Shown piece after piece: positions 40,401 through 47,922 of a stretch of DNA of 64,000 nt. Each line of letters starts with the position of its first letter. Positions within the stretch are counted from its first letter, which is position 1. A model generated the notes under the pieces. That model was given only the letters and a program-made list of their open reading frames with translations. It was not told the DNA's origin and made no database searches. The translations under genes and the position numbers were made by a program. The stretch spans positions 1,037,416 through 1,101,415 of the forward strand of contig OY282494.1 in NCBI GenBank assembly GCA_958296385.1. Direction: 5' to 3'. This DNA comes from an uncultured Dehalococcoidia bacterium (GTDB lineage: Bacteria; Chloroflexota; Dehalococcoidia; Lucifugimonadales; UBA3495).

Positions 40401-42140
40401 CCCATCGCCGTTCAGGTCATAGCGGATGGCGTCCAGCTGGGCCAGCGTCTTGACGTCAATCAGATTGTTGTTGTCGTCGTCGTAGTCTTTGGTGGCCGTC
40501 CCGCCGCGGAGCCGATAGATGCCGGCGGCGTCCCGGCCGTATTGCAGGGTGGGGTAGTCGGATGCGCCGCCGAAGTACCAGGGGTCATCGCCCCCGGTTA
40601 CGCCGTCAACGCTCACGTTCCAGTTCTCGTAAATGCCGGTGTAGTCGATGGGCGTTTGCAATGCCACGGTAGTCTGACCGCCGGTGATGCCGCTGGTGTC
40701 GGAGTCCCAATAGCTGTTGCTCTGTGTGGCGGTGCTGCTAAAAACCCCGGCCAGCCCGCCGACGGTGGCGCCCGTGCCGGACGAAACCCGCCCCGTTGCG
40801 TAAGACGCCGTTATGACGGCGGAGCTGCTGTCCGCCTGGCCGACCAGGCCGCCGACGAAAGAATCGGAGGCGGTACCGGCAGATACCTCGCCCGTGGCAT
40901 AGCTGGCCGTCACTGTGGCGCCGTTCAACTGCCCCACCAGGCCGCCGGCGTACACCGTCGGGGTTGTGGATGCGCTCACCGACGCCGCGGAATAACTGGC
41001 CCGCACTGCGCCGCTGGGAGCAGTGCCCACCAGCCCGCCGAGGATTATACGATTGGAGGAAGTATTAGTAGCAGTCACGCTGCCGCTTGACCAGCAGGAA
41101 GTCACCGTCCCGCCGCTCCCCGAGGACGCGGCCAGTTCGCCGGCCAGGGCGCCCAGGCGGACGCCGAGGGCGCCGGCCGTCACTCTGGCGTTGGACAGGC
41201 CCACCCCGGAGATATTGCCGCCGATGACCCGACTGAACATCCCCACGCGATTGCCGCTGGCGGCGTTGACGTTCAGGTTGGATATGGTATGGCCGTTGCC
41301 GTTAAAGGTGGACGTGTAAGTGCCGATGGGCATCCAGTTGGCATAGGGCGCGTCGGCCACGTCATCGCCGTTGGTGTCAAAGTCCAGGTCGTTCAGCAGC
41401 TCGTAGCCGGCGCAGGTAGTGCGGCAGCCCATGCGTCCGGTGGCGCCGGCCTCGCGGTTCGGAAAAGCGGCGTTGTAAGCGGTAAGCGCCGCTCCGGTGC
41501 CGGGGTCGCCGTCGCCGTTCAGGTCATGGCGGATGGCGTTGAGCTGGGCCAGCGTGGTGATGTCGATGAAGTTGTCGTCATCGGCGTCGTAGTCGGTAAA
41601 AGGAGCGTCAACCTTGTGCGACGCCTGGGCTGTAGTCAGGGCCCCGGTGATGCTGGGGCTGCCGTGGTCATGTGCGCTAAGCACGCAGCCGCCGTGATCG
41701 GAGGTACGCCAGTCGCCGGAGATGGCGTTGGCGGCCACGGTAATGCCGTCGGTGTCCACGTCGCCGGCAACGACCGTATAAGAGAAGGCAACACGGGTTG
41801 AGCTGGCGGTGGTCGGGGTGGCGCTGCGGTTGCTGGAGCCAATGGTGACCGCGAGTGCGCCGTTGGTGTGGGCAGTGACGCAATGATTGCCGAAATCCAC
41901 CTCCAGGGTGATGGTATCGCCTAATCCGTAGGTGTCATCCGGGCCGGCGTCGCTGGTGATGACGACGGAAAAGGCCTCGAAAGTGCCGGTGGCCGCGGCG
42001 GGCGCAGCCTGCGGCAGCAGCCAGCCGGCAGTCAGCCCGGCCAGCACGACAAACAGGGCCAGAGCAGCGCCGGCCAGGGCGATGGAGATGCGGATGCGGC
42101 GGCGGCCCATCATTCTACCCCCCCCCCCCCGAGTATTCAT
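37485..42140 (-). CDS. Giant GLUG-repeat surface protein with C-terminal membrane anchor
   Basis: A 1,551-residue exported protein. A basic N-terminus (MGRRRIRIS) and hydrophobic helix (about 16-43) form the signal. Two related halves, near 183-545 and 548-900, each start with an Asp-rich segment (DITTLAQLNAIRHDLNGDG type) and carry GLUG repeats (GGLVGQLNGATVTASYATG). Near 930 is a Calx-beta-like domain (VTVTEGDAAGATYTVALSR), then further beta domains, an acidic run, a Gly/Ser run and a Pro-Thr linker (about 1300-1415), a CARDB-like domain and a C-terminal helix ending LLMRRRAG. Probable adhesin or cell-wall protein. The ATG at 42138-42140 is followed by a 13-G tract; ATGs at 42111-42113 and 42108-42110 just after it are alternative starts. 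Confidence 0.88.
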   Translation of the reverse strand: MNTRGGGGRMMGRRRIRISIALAGAALALFVVLAGLTAGWLLPQAAPAAATGTFEAFSVVITSDAGPDDTYGLGDTITLEVDFGNHCVTAHTNGALAVTIGSSNRSATPTTASSTRVAFSYTVVAGDVDTDGITVAANAISGDWRTSDHGGCVLSAHDHGSPSITGALTTAQASHKVDAPFTDYDADDDNFIDITTLAQLNAIRHDLNGDGDPGTGAALTAYNAAFPNREAGATGRMGCRTTCAGYELLNDLDFDTNGDDVADAPYANWMPIGTYTSTFNGNGHTISNLNVNAASGNRVGMFSRVIGGNISGVGLSNARVTAGALGVRLGALAGELAASSGSGGTVTSCWSSGSVTATNTSSNRIILGGLVGTAPSGAVRASYSAASVSASTTPTVYAGGLVGQLNGATVTASYATGEVSAGTASDSFVGGLVGQADSSSAVITASYATGRVSSGTGATVGGLAGVFSSTATQSNSYWDSDTSGITGGQTTVALQTPIDYTGIYENWNVSVDGVTGGDDPWYFGGASDYPTLQYGRDAAGIYRLRGGTATKDYDDDNNNLIDVKTLAQLDAIRYDLNGDGAVIGAGAVQYGAAFPGLTTGMGCPAACTGYELLQNLDFNTGDAATRTDDAYHNGGAGWTPIGTDSAPFSGTLVGNNHTLSNLHVNAGTDVVTVGLFGTLSGAVSGVGLPNASVTGARDSTAIGALAGTLGATGTVTSVWSTGSVTSSNAGSAAKSVGGLVGFTYGTVRASYSRASVTADAAATSVRAGGLVGLLNGGAVTASYAAGAVSGGTGAGSYVGGLAGRLTGTAPSITASYAIGTVTVGTSGNRGGLAGNLPSDAAITASYWDTDTSAITGSGAGTGQTTAQLQAPIAYGTTGIYSGWEVDIDNADADNDLTTGTDDPWNFGTVSEYPALQYDGLELYRQGRAFAFNPVGVTVTEGDAAGATYTVALSRQPSGTVTVAIANTDGKATTTPASLTFNAGNWNTPQRVTVKPVSDADLADNTDTITHTPTGTGYGAGDATSVSVSVLDTTAPGITFAPTSRSIEEGTGTTYTVVLDAEPPADTTIAITTDIPGVTVDLPSITFTTGLYNVAKTITVSTAVNSGTEHAASSLTHTPTIRGVASPAAALPLLLYDELGNASSTLIKFSAPPPGESATYDIGGIVTHTLDSADGIPDGMITVKTLGDGLGEPATLTFSLPTYPGGRSGYTLDRNTLVDIAAARTGTTTAALTLPPDGLEICLPLPASGSNPPLLMHYTSGSWRTVGTTVRGTQVCGTVRSLSPFISGRLTAAPTPTVAPPDEEDDDDDEEPTTGAGTPSGGGSGGGGGSSSGGGTTPKPTPTPTPKPTPTPAPATPTPAPTAMPTAVPTTAPVRPTPTPAPTAMPTPAPTLAPAPPTAAPPTQPPPVAAIVPQPAVIGDITFSNANPQPGSGLTVEFPVTNPGAVATEYQLALEIAGEVVQRQTLTVAPGATQDLQLPIVAPDSQSEVTVRVDEQSKTATLTPAVSETGTTAVGEQTTGGGAPWLLIGIIAVVALAIIGGGIALLMRRRAG
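42118..42130. repeat. Homopolymer of 13 C (13 G in coding sense)
   Basis: Exactly 13 C residues on the plus strand. With 13 the upstream ATG (42138-42140) is in frame with the long ORF; a change of one would put it out of frame. The tract also lies four nt before a second ATG, where it would act as the ribosome-binding site. Confidence 0.9.
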
Positions 42141-42260
42141 GCTGTTAAACCTGTGCAACGGATTGCGTCCAAACCGGGGCAGCATCGGCAAAACCTCCAA
42201 AGCAGTCACAATGCAGAGCAGCGCAACATCCAACCCAAGCCACCCTGCACACAGCCTAAC

Positions 42261-42290
42261 ATTTTAGCACAAACCCGCCGGCCAACCCAA
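42261..42290 (-). promoter_or_regulatory. Probable promoter of the surface protein gene
   Basis: TGC plus TAAAAT (42261-42269) is an extended -10; TTGGGT (42285-42290) lies 18 nt upstream on the minus strand. The leader would be about 115 nt. Confidence 0.45.
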
Positions 42291-42316
42291 CGCCGGCGCC
42301 GGCAGATTAGCCGGAA

Positions 42317-43120
42317 TTAACCGTTGCGGAGCTGCCGCAGCTCCGCCTCCAACTCCCGATTGCGCGCCTCAGCCTCCTCGGTGCGGGCTTCGGATTCGAG
42401 TCGGGCAGCGCGCTCCTGCTCCGCGCGGGCCTCAGCCTGGAGGCGGGCCTCCCGCTCATCGAGCAGCGTCGGGATGTGCTGCCCGGTTTCCGGGTCGTAC
42501 CAGCCCAACAAACCCTGCTCCCCCTGCACCCGCTCCCACCGCAGGTATAGGTTCAGCACGGCGCTGTATCCCTGCAAAGAACCATCCGGCAGTTCCTCAA
42601 TGGGGATGGGCTCGTAGTGGTCGCCTACCAGCCGGTCGCCGGCCAGCTTGGTGCGGTGAAACGCCCCCGTTTCGTCAAAACGCCAGTACTCCGGGATGCC
42701 CAACGCGGCGTACTCTACCCGCTTTTGCAACACGTCAACGCTGGCCGTACTTACCGAAGCAACCTCCATCACAAAATCCGGCGGCTTGCCCTGCTCCGTG
42801 ATTAGATAACCTCCGGTAGCCTTGTAAGCGGCCGGATTCACGTCAAAAGCGATGAGCAAATCAGGCCGGCGCAGTCCGGTAGTGCCGGGGCGAGGCCCGT
42901 AGGCCAGCCAAAAATCGGCGGTTACCAGAGTCGTATCCGGGTTGCCCAGGTACTGGATTAGATGGTAGCTGCTACCCGTCTGGTGCAGCTGTATGTAGTT
43001 AGTCATCTCATCAGGCTCACGTTGGGGCGGCTCCGGAAAGCGGAAACGGACCGGGGCTGGCGGTGGCGCGGACGTTGGCGGTGGCGGCGTTTTGGCGGCG
43101 GCGATGGTGGCGGTAGTCAT
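42317..43120 (-). CDS. Uma2-family (DUF820) putative endonuclease, copy 1
   Basis: A 267-residue Uma2/DUF820 protein, a PD-(D/E)XK nuclease-fold family common in cyanobacteria and Chloroflexota. Landmarks are LRRPDLLIAFDV, the catalytic-type PPDFVMEVASVST, and YAALGIPEYWRFDETG. The N-terminal 30 residues are Pro-rich; the last 60 form a Glu/Arg/Ala coiled coil. It is a tandem copy of the next gene (43247-44017), with long stretches nearly identical at the DNA level. Activity in vivo is not established for the family in general. Confidence 0.88.
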   Translation of the reverse strand: MTTATIAAAKTPPPPTSAPPPAPVRFRFPEPPQREPDEMTNYIQLHQTGSSYHLIQYLGNPDTTLVTADFWLAYGPRPGTTGLRRPDLLIAFDVNPAAYKATGGYLITEQGKPPDFVMEVASVSTASVDVLQKRVEYAALGIPEYWRFDETGAFHRTKLAGDRLVGDHYEPIPIEELPDGSLQGYSAVLNLYLRWERVQGEQGLLGWYDPETGQHIPTLLDEREARLQAEARAEQERAARLESEARTEEAEARNRELEAELRQLRNG

Positions 43121-43246
43121 ACTGAACCTCTGGAACCCGGCAGGACGGGCTGTTGCGCCGGATGGGACACGATGCTTGCAGCGTATTATAACGGGCTTTT
43201 GCGGCAGGCAGATGCGGATGCTGATGCGAGGGTTGGTTACCGGCCG

Positions 43247-44017
43247 CTACTCCCCGCGCAGCCGCCGGTTTTCCTCCTCCAACTCGCGAACCCGGGCTTC
43301 GGCGCTGTCAGCACGGGCCTCAGCCTGCTCAGTGCGTGATTCGGCCTGGAGGCGGGCGTTGCGCTCGTTGTCAAACGTCGGGATGTGCTGGCCGGTTTCC
43401 GGGTCGTACCAGCCCAGTCCGCCGGGTTCTGCCCGGAGGTACAGGTTCAGCACTGCGCTGTAGCCTTGCAAAGAACCGTCGGGCAATTCCTCAATGGGGA
43501 TGGGTTCGTAGTGGTCGCCTACCAGCCGGTCGCCGGCCAGGCGGGTGTGGTGAAACTCGCCTGTTTCGTCAAAGCGCCAGTACTCCGGGATGCCCAACGC
43601 GGCGTAGTCGGCCGGCTTTTGATCCACGTCTACGCGGGCGGTGCTTTTCGATGCTACCTCCAGCACAAAGTCCGGGGGCTTGCCCTGCTCTGAGATTAGA
43701 TAGCCTCCGGTGGCAAAGTAAGCCGCCGGGTCGACGTCAAAGGCGATTAGCAAATCGGGGCAGCGCAGGCCGAGGGTGCCGGGGCGGGGGCCGCGGGCAA
43801 GCCAAAAGTCGGCGCCCACCAGGGTGGTATCCCGGTTGCCCAGGTGCCGGCTGAGATGCAGGGGGCTGCCCACCAAGTGCACATATTGGTAATTAGTCAT
43901 TGCCTCATCAAGCTCACGTTCGGGCGGGTCTGGGAACCGGAAACGGGCCGGGGTTGGTGCTGGCGGCGTTTTGACGGCGATGGGGGTGATGGTATTTGCG
44001 ATAGTAGTAGTGGTCAT
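43247..44017 (-). CDS. Uma2-family (DUF820) putative endonuclease, copy 2
   Basis: A 256-residue paralogue of the preceding copy with the same order of motifs: LRCPDLLIAFDV, PPDFVLEVASKST, YAALGIPEYWRFDETGEF and the block YEPIPIEELPDGSLQGYSAVLNLYLR. The C-terminal coiled coil is shorter. The 126-bp gap between the copies and the near identity of, for example, 42591-42650 and 43487-43545 indicate a recent tandem duplication. Start ATG 44015-44017 is preceded by GAGG. leuB diverges on the other side. Confidence 0.88.
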   Translation of the reverse strand: MTTTTIANTITPIAVKTPPAPTPARFRFPDPPERELDEAMTNYQYVHLVGSPLHLSRHLGNRDTTLVGADFWLARGPRPGTLGLRCPDLLIAFDVDPAAYFATGGYLISEQGKPPDFVLEVASKSTARVDVDQKPADYAALGIPEYWRFDETGEFHHTRLAGDRLVGDHYEPIPIEELPDGSLQGYSAVLNLYLRAEPGGLGWYDPETGQHIPTFDNERNARLQAESRTEQAEARADSAEARVRELEEENRRLRGE

Positions 44018-44109
44018 GCTGAACCTCGGGGGTTTGGGGGGGGGTGCGGTGGGGCTTATTATAGCGGGGTTTTGCGGTTGCTATTATTCCACTGCTGCCA
44101 TTGGGGTGT

Positions 44110-44138
44110 TTGATACCGGGGGGTTGGTTGGTTATACT
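44110..44138 (+). promoter_or_regulatory. Promoter of leuB
   Basis: TTGATA (44110-44115), 17 nt, TATACT (44133-44138): both hexamers 5/6 with ideal spacing; the ATG follows about 53 nt after the expected start. Confidence 0.65.
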
Positions 44139-44197
44139 AGCCGACGGCCCGTTAGGGACTGTGCTGTCTATGGTGATGGCGGATTTGGAGTTTTGGT

Positions 44198-45289
44198 ATG
44201 GATTTTAACATCGCCGTTTTGAGTGGCGACGGGATTGGGCCGGAGGTTACGGCGGAGGGCGTGCGGGCGCTGGAGGCGGTGGGGCGGGCTTTTGGGCATC
44301 GCTTTACGCTGCAATATGGCGACGTGGGCGGGGTTTCTATTGACCGCTTTGGCGTGGCGCTTACTGATGACGTGCGGGGCCTGGCCTCGGATGCCGATGC
44401 GGTGCTGTTTGGCGCGGTGGGCGGGCCGAAGTGGGATGATCCGGCGGCGGCGACGCGGCCGGAGGATGGTTTGCTGGCGCTGCGGGCGCATCTGGGGGTG
44501 TTCGCCAACATCCGGCCGGTTAAGGTCTATCCGGAGTTGACGGCTTCCAGCGTGCTCAAGCCGCACGTTTTGGAGGGGGTGGATATGGTGGTGGTGCGGG
44601 AGCTGACGGGGGGGCTGTATTACGCGCTGCCCAAAGGCCGCTCGGAAACGCCGCAGGGGGTGGTGGGCGTGGATACGATGCGCTACTCCGAGGCGGAGAT
44701 TGAACGGGTGCTGCGGGTGGGGTTTGAGCTGGCCCGGGGACGCCGCAACAAGCTGACATCGGTGGACAAGGCTAACGTGCTGGAGACATCGCGGCTCTGG
44801 CGCACGGTGGCTACTCGTTTGGCGTCCGAATACCCGGACGTGGAGCTGGAGCACGTGCTGGTGGATGCCTGCGCGATGCAGCTGGTGCTGCATCCGTCGT
44901 CTTACGACGTGATTGTTGCGGAGAATACTTTTGGGGATATTTTGACCGACGAGGCGGCGATACTGGCGGCGTCGATGGGGCTGCTGCCGTCGGCGAGTTT
45001 GTCGGGGGTGCCGCAGGCGGGGATGCGGACGCCGGGGTTTTATGAGCCGATTCACGGCACGGCGCCGGACATCGCAGGGCAGGGCATTGCCAATCCGTGC
45101 GGGTCAATACTCAGCGCGGCGATGATGCTGCGGTACTCGCTGGGGCTTACCGAGGAGGCGGCGGCGATGGAGCGGGCGGTGCAGTCGGTGTTAGCGCAGG
45201 GGTATCGCACTGCGGATATTGCGGCCGGCGGGGATACGGCTACGGGCACCGTGCAGATGGGTGAGCTGATAGCGCAGGCTGTCGGATAG
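44198..45289 (+). CDS. leuB: 3-isopropylmalate dehydrogenase
   Basis: A 363-residue LeuB, oxidising and decarboxylating 3-isopropylmalate with NAD+. The start LSGDGIGPEVTAEGVRAL, the GAVGGPKWDDP segment, the RELTGGLYYALPKG substrate region and the DACAMQLVLHPSSYDVIVAENTFGDILTDEA metal/NAD region (quoted only as landmarks in short form elsewhere) are all intact, as is the C-terminal HGTAPDIAGQGIANP block. It is 12 kb from the ilvBNC-leuA operon with its own promoter; leuC and leuD are not in the window. GGAG lies nine nt before the ATG. Confidence 0.97.
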   Translation: MDFNIAVLSGDGIGPEVTAEGVRALEAVGRAFGHRFTLQYGDVGGVSIDRFGVALTDDVRGLASDADAVLFGAVGGPKWDDPAAATRPEDGLLALRAHLGVFANIRPVKVYPELTASSVLKPHVLEGVDMVVVRELTGGLYYALPKGRSETPQGVVGVDTMRYSEAEIERVLRVGFELARGRRNKLTSVDKANVLETSRLWRTVATRLASEYPDVELEHVLVDACAMQLVLHPSSYDVIVAENTFGDILTDEAAILAASMGLLPSASLSGVPQAGMRTPGFYEPIHGTAPDIAGQGIANPCGSILSAAMMLRYSLGLTEEAAAMERAVQSVLAQGYRTADIAAGGDTATGTVQMGELIAQAVG

Positions 45290-45333
45290 GGTCGGTCGGA
45301 TAAAGGCAAACGGACAGGGCAGGCGGAGCGATT

Positions 45334-46401
45334 GTGTTTAATTTGCTGGGGAGCGTCGGGCTGACCGTCGCGATACTGGTGTTTCTGGCCAGCGCGGTTG
45401 CGGTGGTGTTTCTGGGCGTGCAGCTGGCGAAGTATGGGGACGCGCTGGCGACGTTGACGGGGTGGGGGCGGCTGTTCGTGGGGAGCATTCTGGTGGCGCT
45501 GGCGACATCGCTGCCGGAGCTGTCCAACAACATTACCGCCGTGCAGATTGACAATCCGGAGCTGGCGCTGGGCAACGTGGTGGGCGCCAACATGGTCAAT
45601 ATGTTCACGATGGCGATGGTGGCATTGGTGTTTGGCGGGCGGCGGTTTTTGCAGCGGGTGGCGCCGGAGCAGGGGTATCTCATCGTGCTGGCGGCGGCGT
45701 TGACCGGGCTGGCGGTGCTGTTTGCGGCGATACAGAATGGCGTCAACGTGTGGCAAATCGGGCTGTCGTCCATCATCCTGCTGGTGGTGTACACCGCCGG
45801 GATGTGGATAGTGTACAAGCGGCGGCCGGCGGACGCTGACGGGGGCGAGGAGGAGGACACGGGGATAACGCTGAGCCGGGCGTGGGTGATGTTCGGGCTG
45901 GTGTCGGTGGGGGTGATTATCGCCGGGGTGTTTCTGGCGCAGAGCGTGGACCGGGTGGCCGACTTGACGGGCATATCGTCGGGAGTGCTGGGGATTCTGG
46001 CGGTGTCCATCGTTACGACGATGCCGGAGGCGTCGGCGACGGTGGCGGCGGCGCGGATGGGGGCGGCGGATTTGGGGGTGGCCGGGCTGTACGGCAGCTG
46101 TGTGTTCAACGTGACGATTTTGTCGTTTGCGGATCCGTTTTACCGCAACGGCATCGTGCTGAACAACCCGCAGCCGGAGCATTTTGTGGCCGGGATAATC
46201 GCGGTGGCGCTGATACTGTGGGGCGGGCTGCTGCTGTGGGGGCGGAACCGGCTGCCGCAGCCGGCGATTATCGCGGGGCTGGCGCTGATGGCGGGGGTGT
46301 ACCTGGTGGGGGCGCTTTGGGTTGCGCTGCTGGGCGCGCCGGGCGGCGAAACGGCCGCCGGGGCGATGACGTCGGGGGCCTGGGGGCTGGCGACGGGGTG
46401 A
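45334..46401 (+). CDS. Calcium/sodium:cation exchanger-type membrane protein
   Basis: A 355-residue CaCA-superfamily transporter with about ten membrane segments and two internal homologous halves. The first alpha-repeat is GSILVALATSLPELSNNITA near residue 50; the second, near 225, is LAVSIVTTMPEASATVAAA. These repeats form the ion-binding sites of YrbG/NCX-like exchangers. A short acidic cytoplasmic loop (DADGGEEEDTG) separates the halves and could sense ions. Start GTG 45334 has GGAG upstream. It follows leuB by 44 bp and may be co-transcribed. Confidence 0.9.
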   Translation: MFNLLGSVGLTVAILVFLASAVAVVFLGVQLAKYGDALATLTGWGRLFVGSILVALATSLPELSNNITAVQIDNPELALGNVVGANMVNMFTMAMVALVFGGRRFLQRVAPEQGYLIVLAAALTGLAVLFAAIQNGVNVWQIGLSSIILLVVYTAGMWIVYKRRPADADGGEEEDTGITLSRAWVMFGLVSVGVIIAGVFLAQSVDRVADLTGISSGVLGILAVSIVTTMPEASATVAAARMGAADLGVAGLYGSCVFNVTILSFADPFYRNGIVLNNPQPEHFVAGIIAVALILWGGLLLWGRNRLPQPAIIAGLALMAGVYLVGALWVALLGAPGGETAAGAMTSGAWGLATG

Positions 46402-46428
46402 TGCGTCGGGGTCTGGGTTAAGTCCGGG

Positions 46429-46917
46429 TTAGATGGGGGCGCCGGGGTAGCGGGCCAGTTCGATAAAGGCGGCGGCGGCGTCATCCCAGGCGTACAGGGC
46501 GGCTTCTACTACCTGTCGGTCGTCAATGCCTACTACGAGTTGCTGCACGGGGTAGGCCGGGCCGTCGCCCCAGGGGCTGGTGGCTACGGCGCGGTCGGTG
46601 TCGGAAAGGTAGGCGCGGCCGTTGGGGTGGGAGTGGTAGATGATGCGGGCGGGGGCGTCGGAATCGAGGCTTTGGTTGAGGGCCAGGAGGTCGGCGGTGT
46701 TGAATACGTAGGCGGATTCCGCCGTGCGGTCGGCGGCGGTGGGATGCGTGCCGGACGCCTGGGCGTTGACGGCGGGGCGGATGCCGGCTACGGCGGGGCC
46801 ATCGGCCGGGCCGGTGAGCCAGCCGCAGCACTCGGCGGGGTAGGCGTTTCGGGCCTGCCGGTACACCGATTCCAGGATGGCGGCGGGAATTTGCAGCGGA
46901 TTGTTCAAATTTGCCAT
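46429..46917 (-). CDS. JAMM/Mov34-type metallopeptidase (M67 family)
   Basis: A 162-residue JAB/MPN-domain protein. The zinc motif is IIYHSHPNGRAYLSDTD (HxH, then Ser and Asp at the expected spacing), with the catalytic Glu in AYPAECCGWLTG. Bacterial relatives cleave small sulfur-carrier or ubiquitin-like proteins, for example in cysteine or cofactor synthesis; no carrier gene is adjacent. ATG 46915-46917 has AAGGGGG upstream; the extension to 47004 lacks one. Confidence 0.88.
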   Translation of the reverse strand: MANLNNPLQIPAAILESVYRQARNAYPAECCGWLTGPADGPAVAGIRPAVNAQASGTHPTAADRTAESAYVFNTADLLALNQSLDSDAPARIIYHSHPNGRAYLSDTDRAVATSPWGDGPAYPVQQLVVGIDDRQVVEAALYAWDDAAAAFIELARYPGAPI

Positions 46918-47113
46918 GGGAACCCCCTTGTTACGAATTTCGTTCACGTGATATGCTGTTTCTAACGTAAATGCCGGTTGCGCCGTAATAGTTCGGTAAC
47001 ACAATTGCGATATACTGACATTGTGAAATCAGGCTAGCCGGTCAAATCGGTTATCGCCGACAGGAAAAGAGCAGGAACTGGACACGAACCGGACAGGGAA
47101 CGGGATAGAGGAA

Positions 47114-47374
47114 ATGACCACCGCGACTCGCAAATCATTGAAGCTGAAGGCTTGCCCGCGCTGCGGCGGCGACGTATGCCGTATGCGTGACACGTTTGGA
47201 GTTTATCACCAGTGCGCCCAATGCGGGCGGGAGATTCGCCCGGTGGTGAGTATGCCGCTGGCTGGCGATCTGGACAACCATCGTTCGGACAATCCGCATC
47301 TGGACAACGGGCAGACGATGGGCGCCGGGGCCGCCGTGAATCCGACCGAACGGAAAGGGAAGCTGATGGTGTGA
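47114..47374 (+). CDS. Small zinc-ribbon protein, copy 1
   Basis: An 86-residue protein with a four-cysteine zinc ribbon: KACPRCGGDVCRM and YHQCAQCGREIRP, about 22 residues apart, followed by a polar tail. No family name known to me. GGGA lies about eight nt before the ATG. A related gene (47619) follows, separated by a strong intrinsic terminator, so the two are separate transcripts. A DNA/RNA-binding or metal-sensing role is only a guess. Confidence 0.8.
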   Translation: MTTATRKSLKLKACPRCGGDVCRMRDTFGVYHQCAQCGREIRPVVSMPLAGDLDNHRSDNPHLDNGQTMGAGAAVNPTERKGKLMV

Positions 47375-47408
47375 ATCAGCGCAGAGCGAACAAGAACCCT
47401 GAGGAAGT

Positions 47409-47443
47409 GGCCTCGGTCTTGTCGCCGAGGCCGCTTTTATTTT
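47409..47443 (+). terminator. Intrinsic terminator after zinc-ribbon copy 1
   Basis: GGCCTCGG (47409-47416) pairs exactly with CCGAGGCC (47425-47432) around an 8-nt loop, followed by GCTTTTATTTT. Confidence 0.9.
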
Positions 47444-47618
47444 GGGGGCGGCGGGTTGGCGGCAGCGGATTGGGAGCTTGGATTGGGCGCAAGGGGACGG
47501 GAAACGGGAATCGGAACGGGGGGCGGGCGGCGTTCACAATTTCTTTAAAGGTAATGGCTAGTATCGAACTCGGACAAAGCAAGGAATCGGGCCAGCGGGC
47601 CCGACAGGAGAGACGGAA

Positions 47619-47858
47619 ATGGCAGAGAATGTTCGCGTTCAGGATCGTATCCAGCGGGTGCGGCGGCGTCGGGTGATGCTGCGGCAGTGTCCGCACTGCG
47701 GCGGCGACGTGCGGATGGTGCGGGACATCTACGGGTCTTACCGGCAGTGCTTCCAGTGCAGCCGGGAGATTCAGCCCGACCAGCTCAAAATGCCGACGGG
47801 CGAGCCGATGCTGACGCCGGGGACGAATCCGCTTGAGGATGAACTCGTAGCGGCCTGA
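47619..47858 (+). CDS. Small zinc-ribbon protein, copy 2
   Basis: A 79-residue paralogue of copy 1: RQCPHCGGDVRMVRDIYGSYRQCFQCSREIQP shows the same four-Cys ribbon (quoted in parts: CPHCGGD and CFQCSREI). The N-terminus is more basic (RIQRVRRRRV), which could contact nucleic acid. GGAGA lies seven nt before the ATG. A terminator hairpin (47884-47922) follows. Confidence 0.82.
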   Translation: MAENVRVQDRIQRVRRRRVMLRQCPHCGGDVRMVRDIYGSYRQCFQCSREIQPDQLKMPTGEPMLTPGTNPLEDELVAA

Positions 47859-47883
47859 CGGCGGCGGCGATAAGTGACTGACG

Positions 47884-47922
47884 GCGGGGTTCCGGACGCG
47901 TGCCGGAGCCCCGCTGACTTTT
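47884..47922. terminator. Terminator hairpin between convergent genes
   Basis: GCGGGG (47884-47889) with CCCCGC (47909-47914) and nested CCGG/CCGG, then TGACTTTT on the plus strand. Confidence 0.7.

Noticed and set aside
37485-42233. 1,582-codon version of the surface protein starting at TTG 42233
   Set aside because: No ribosome site precedes it and the added 31 residues would come before the proper signal sequence.
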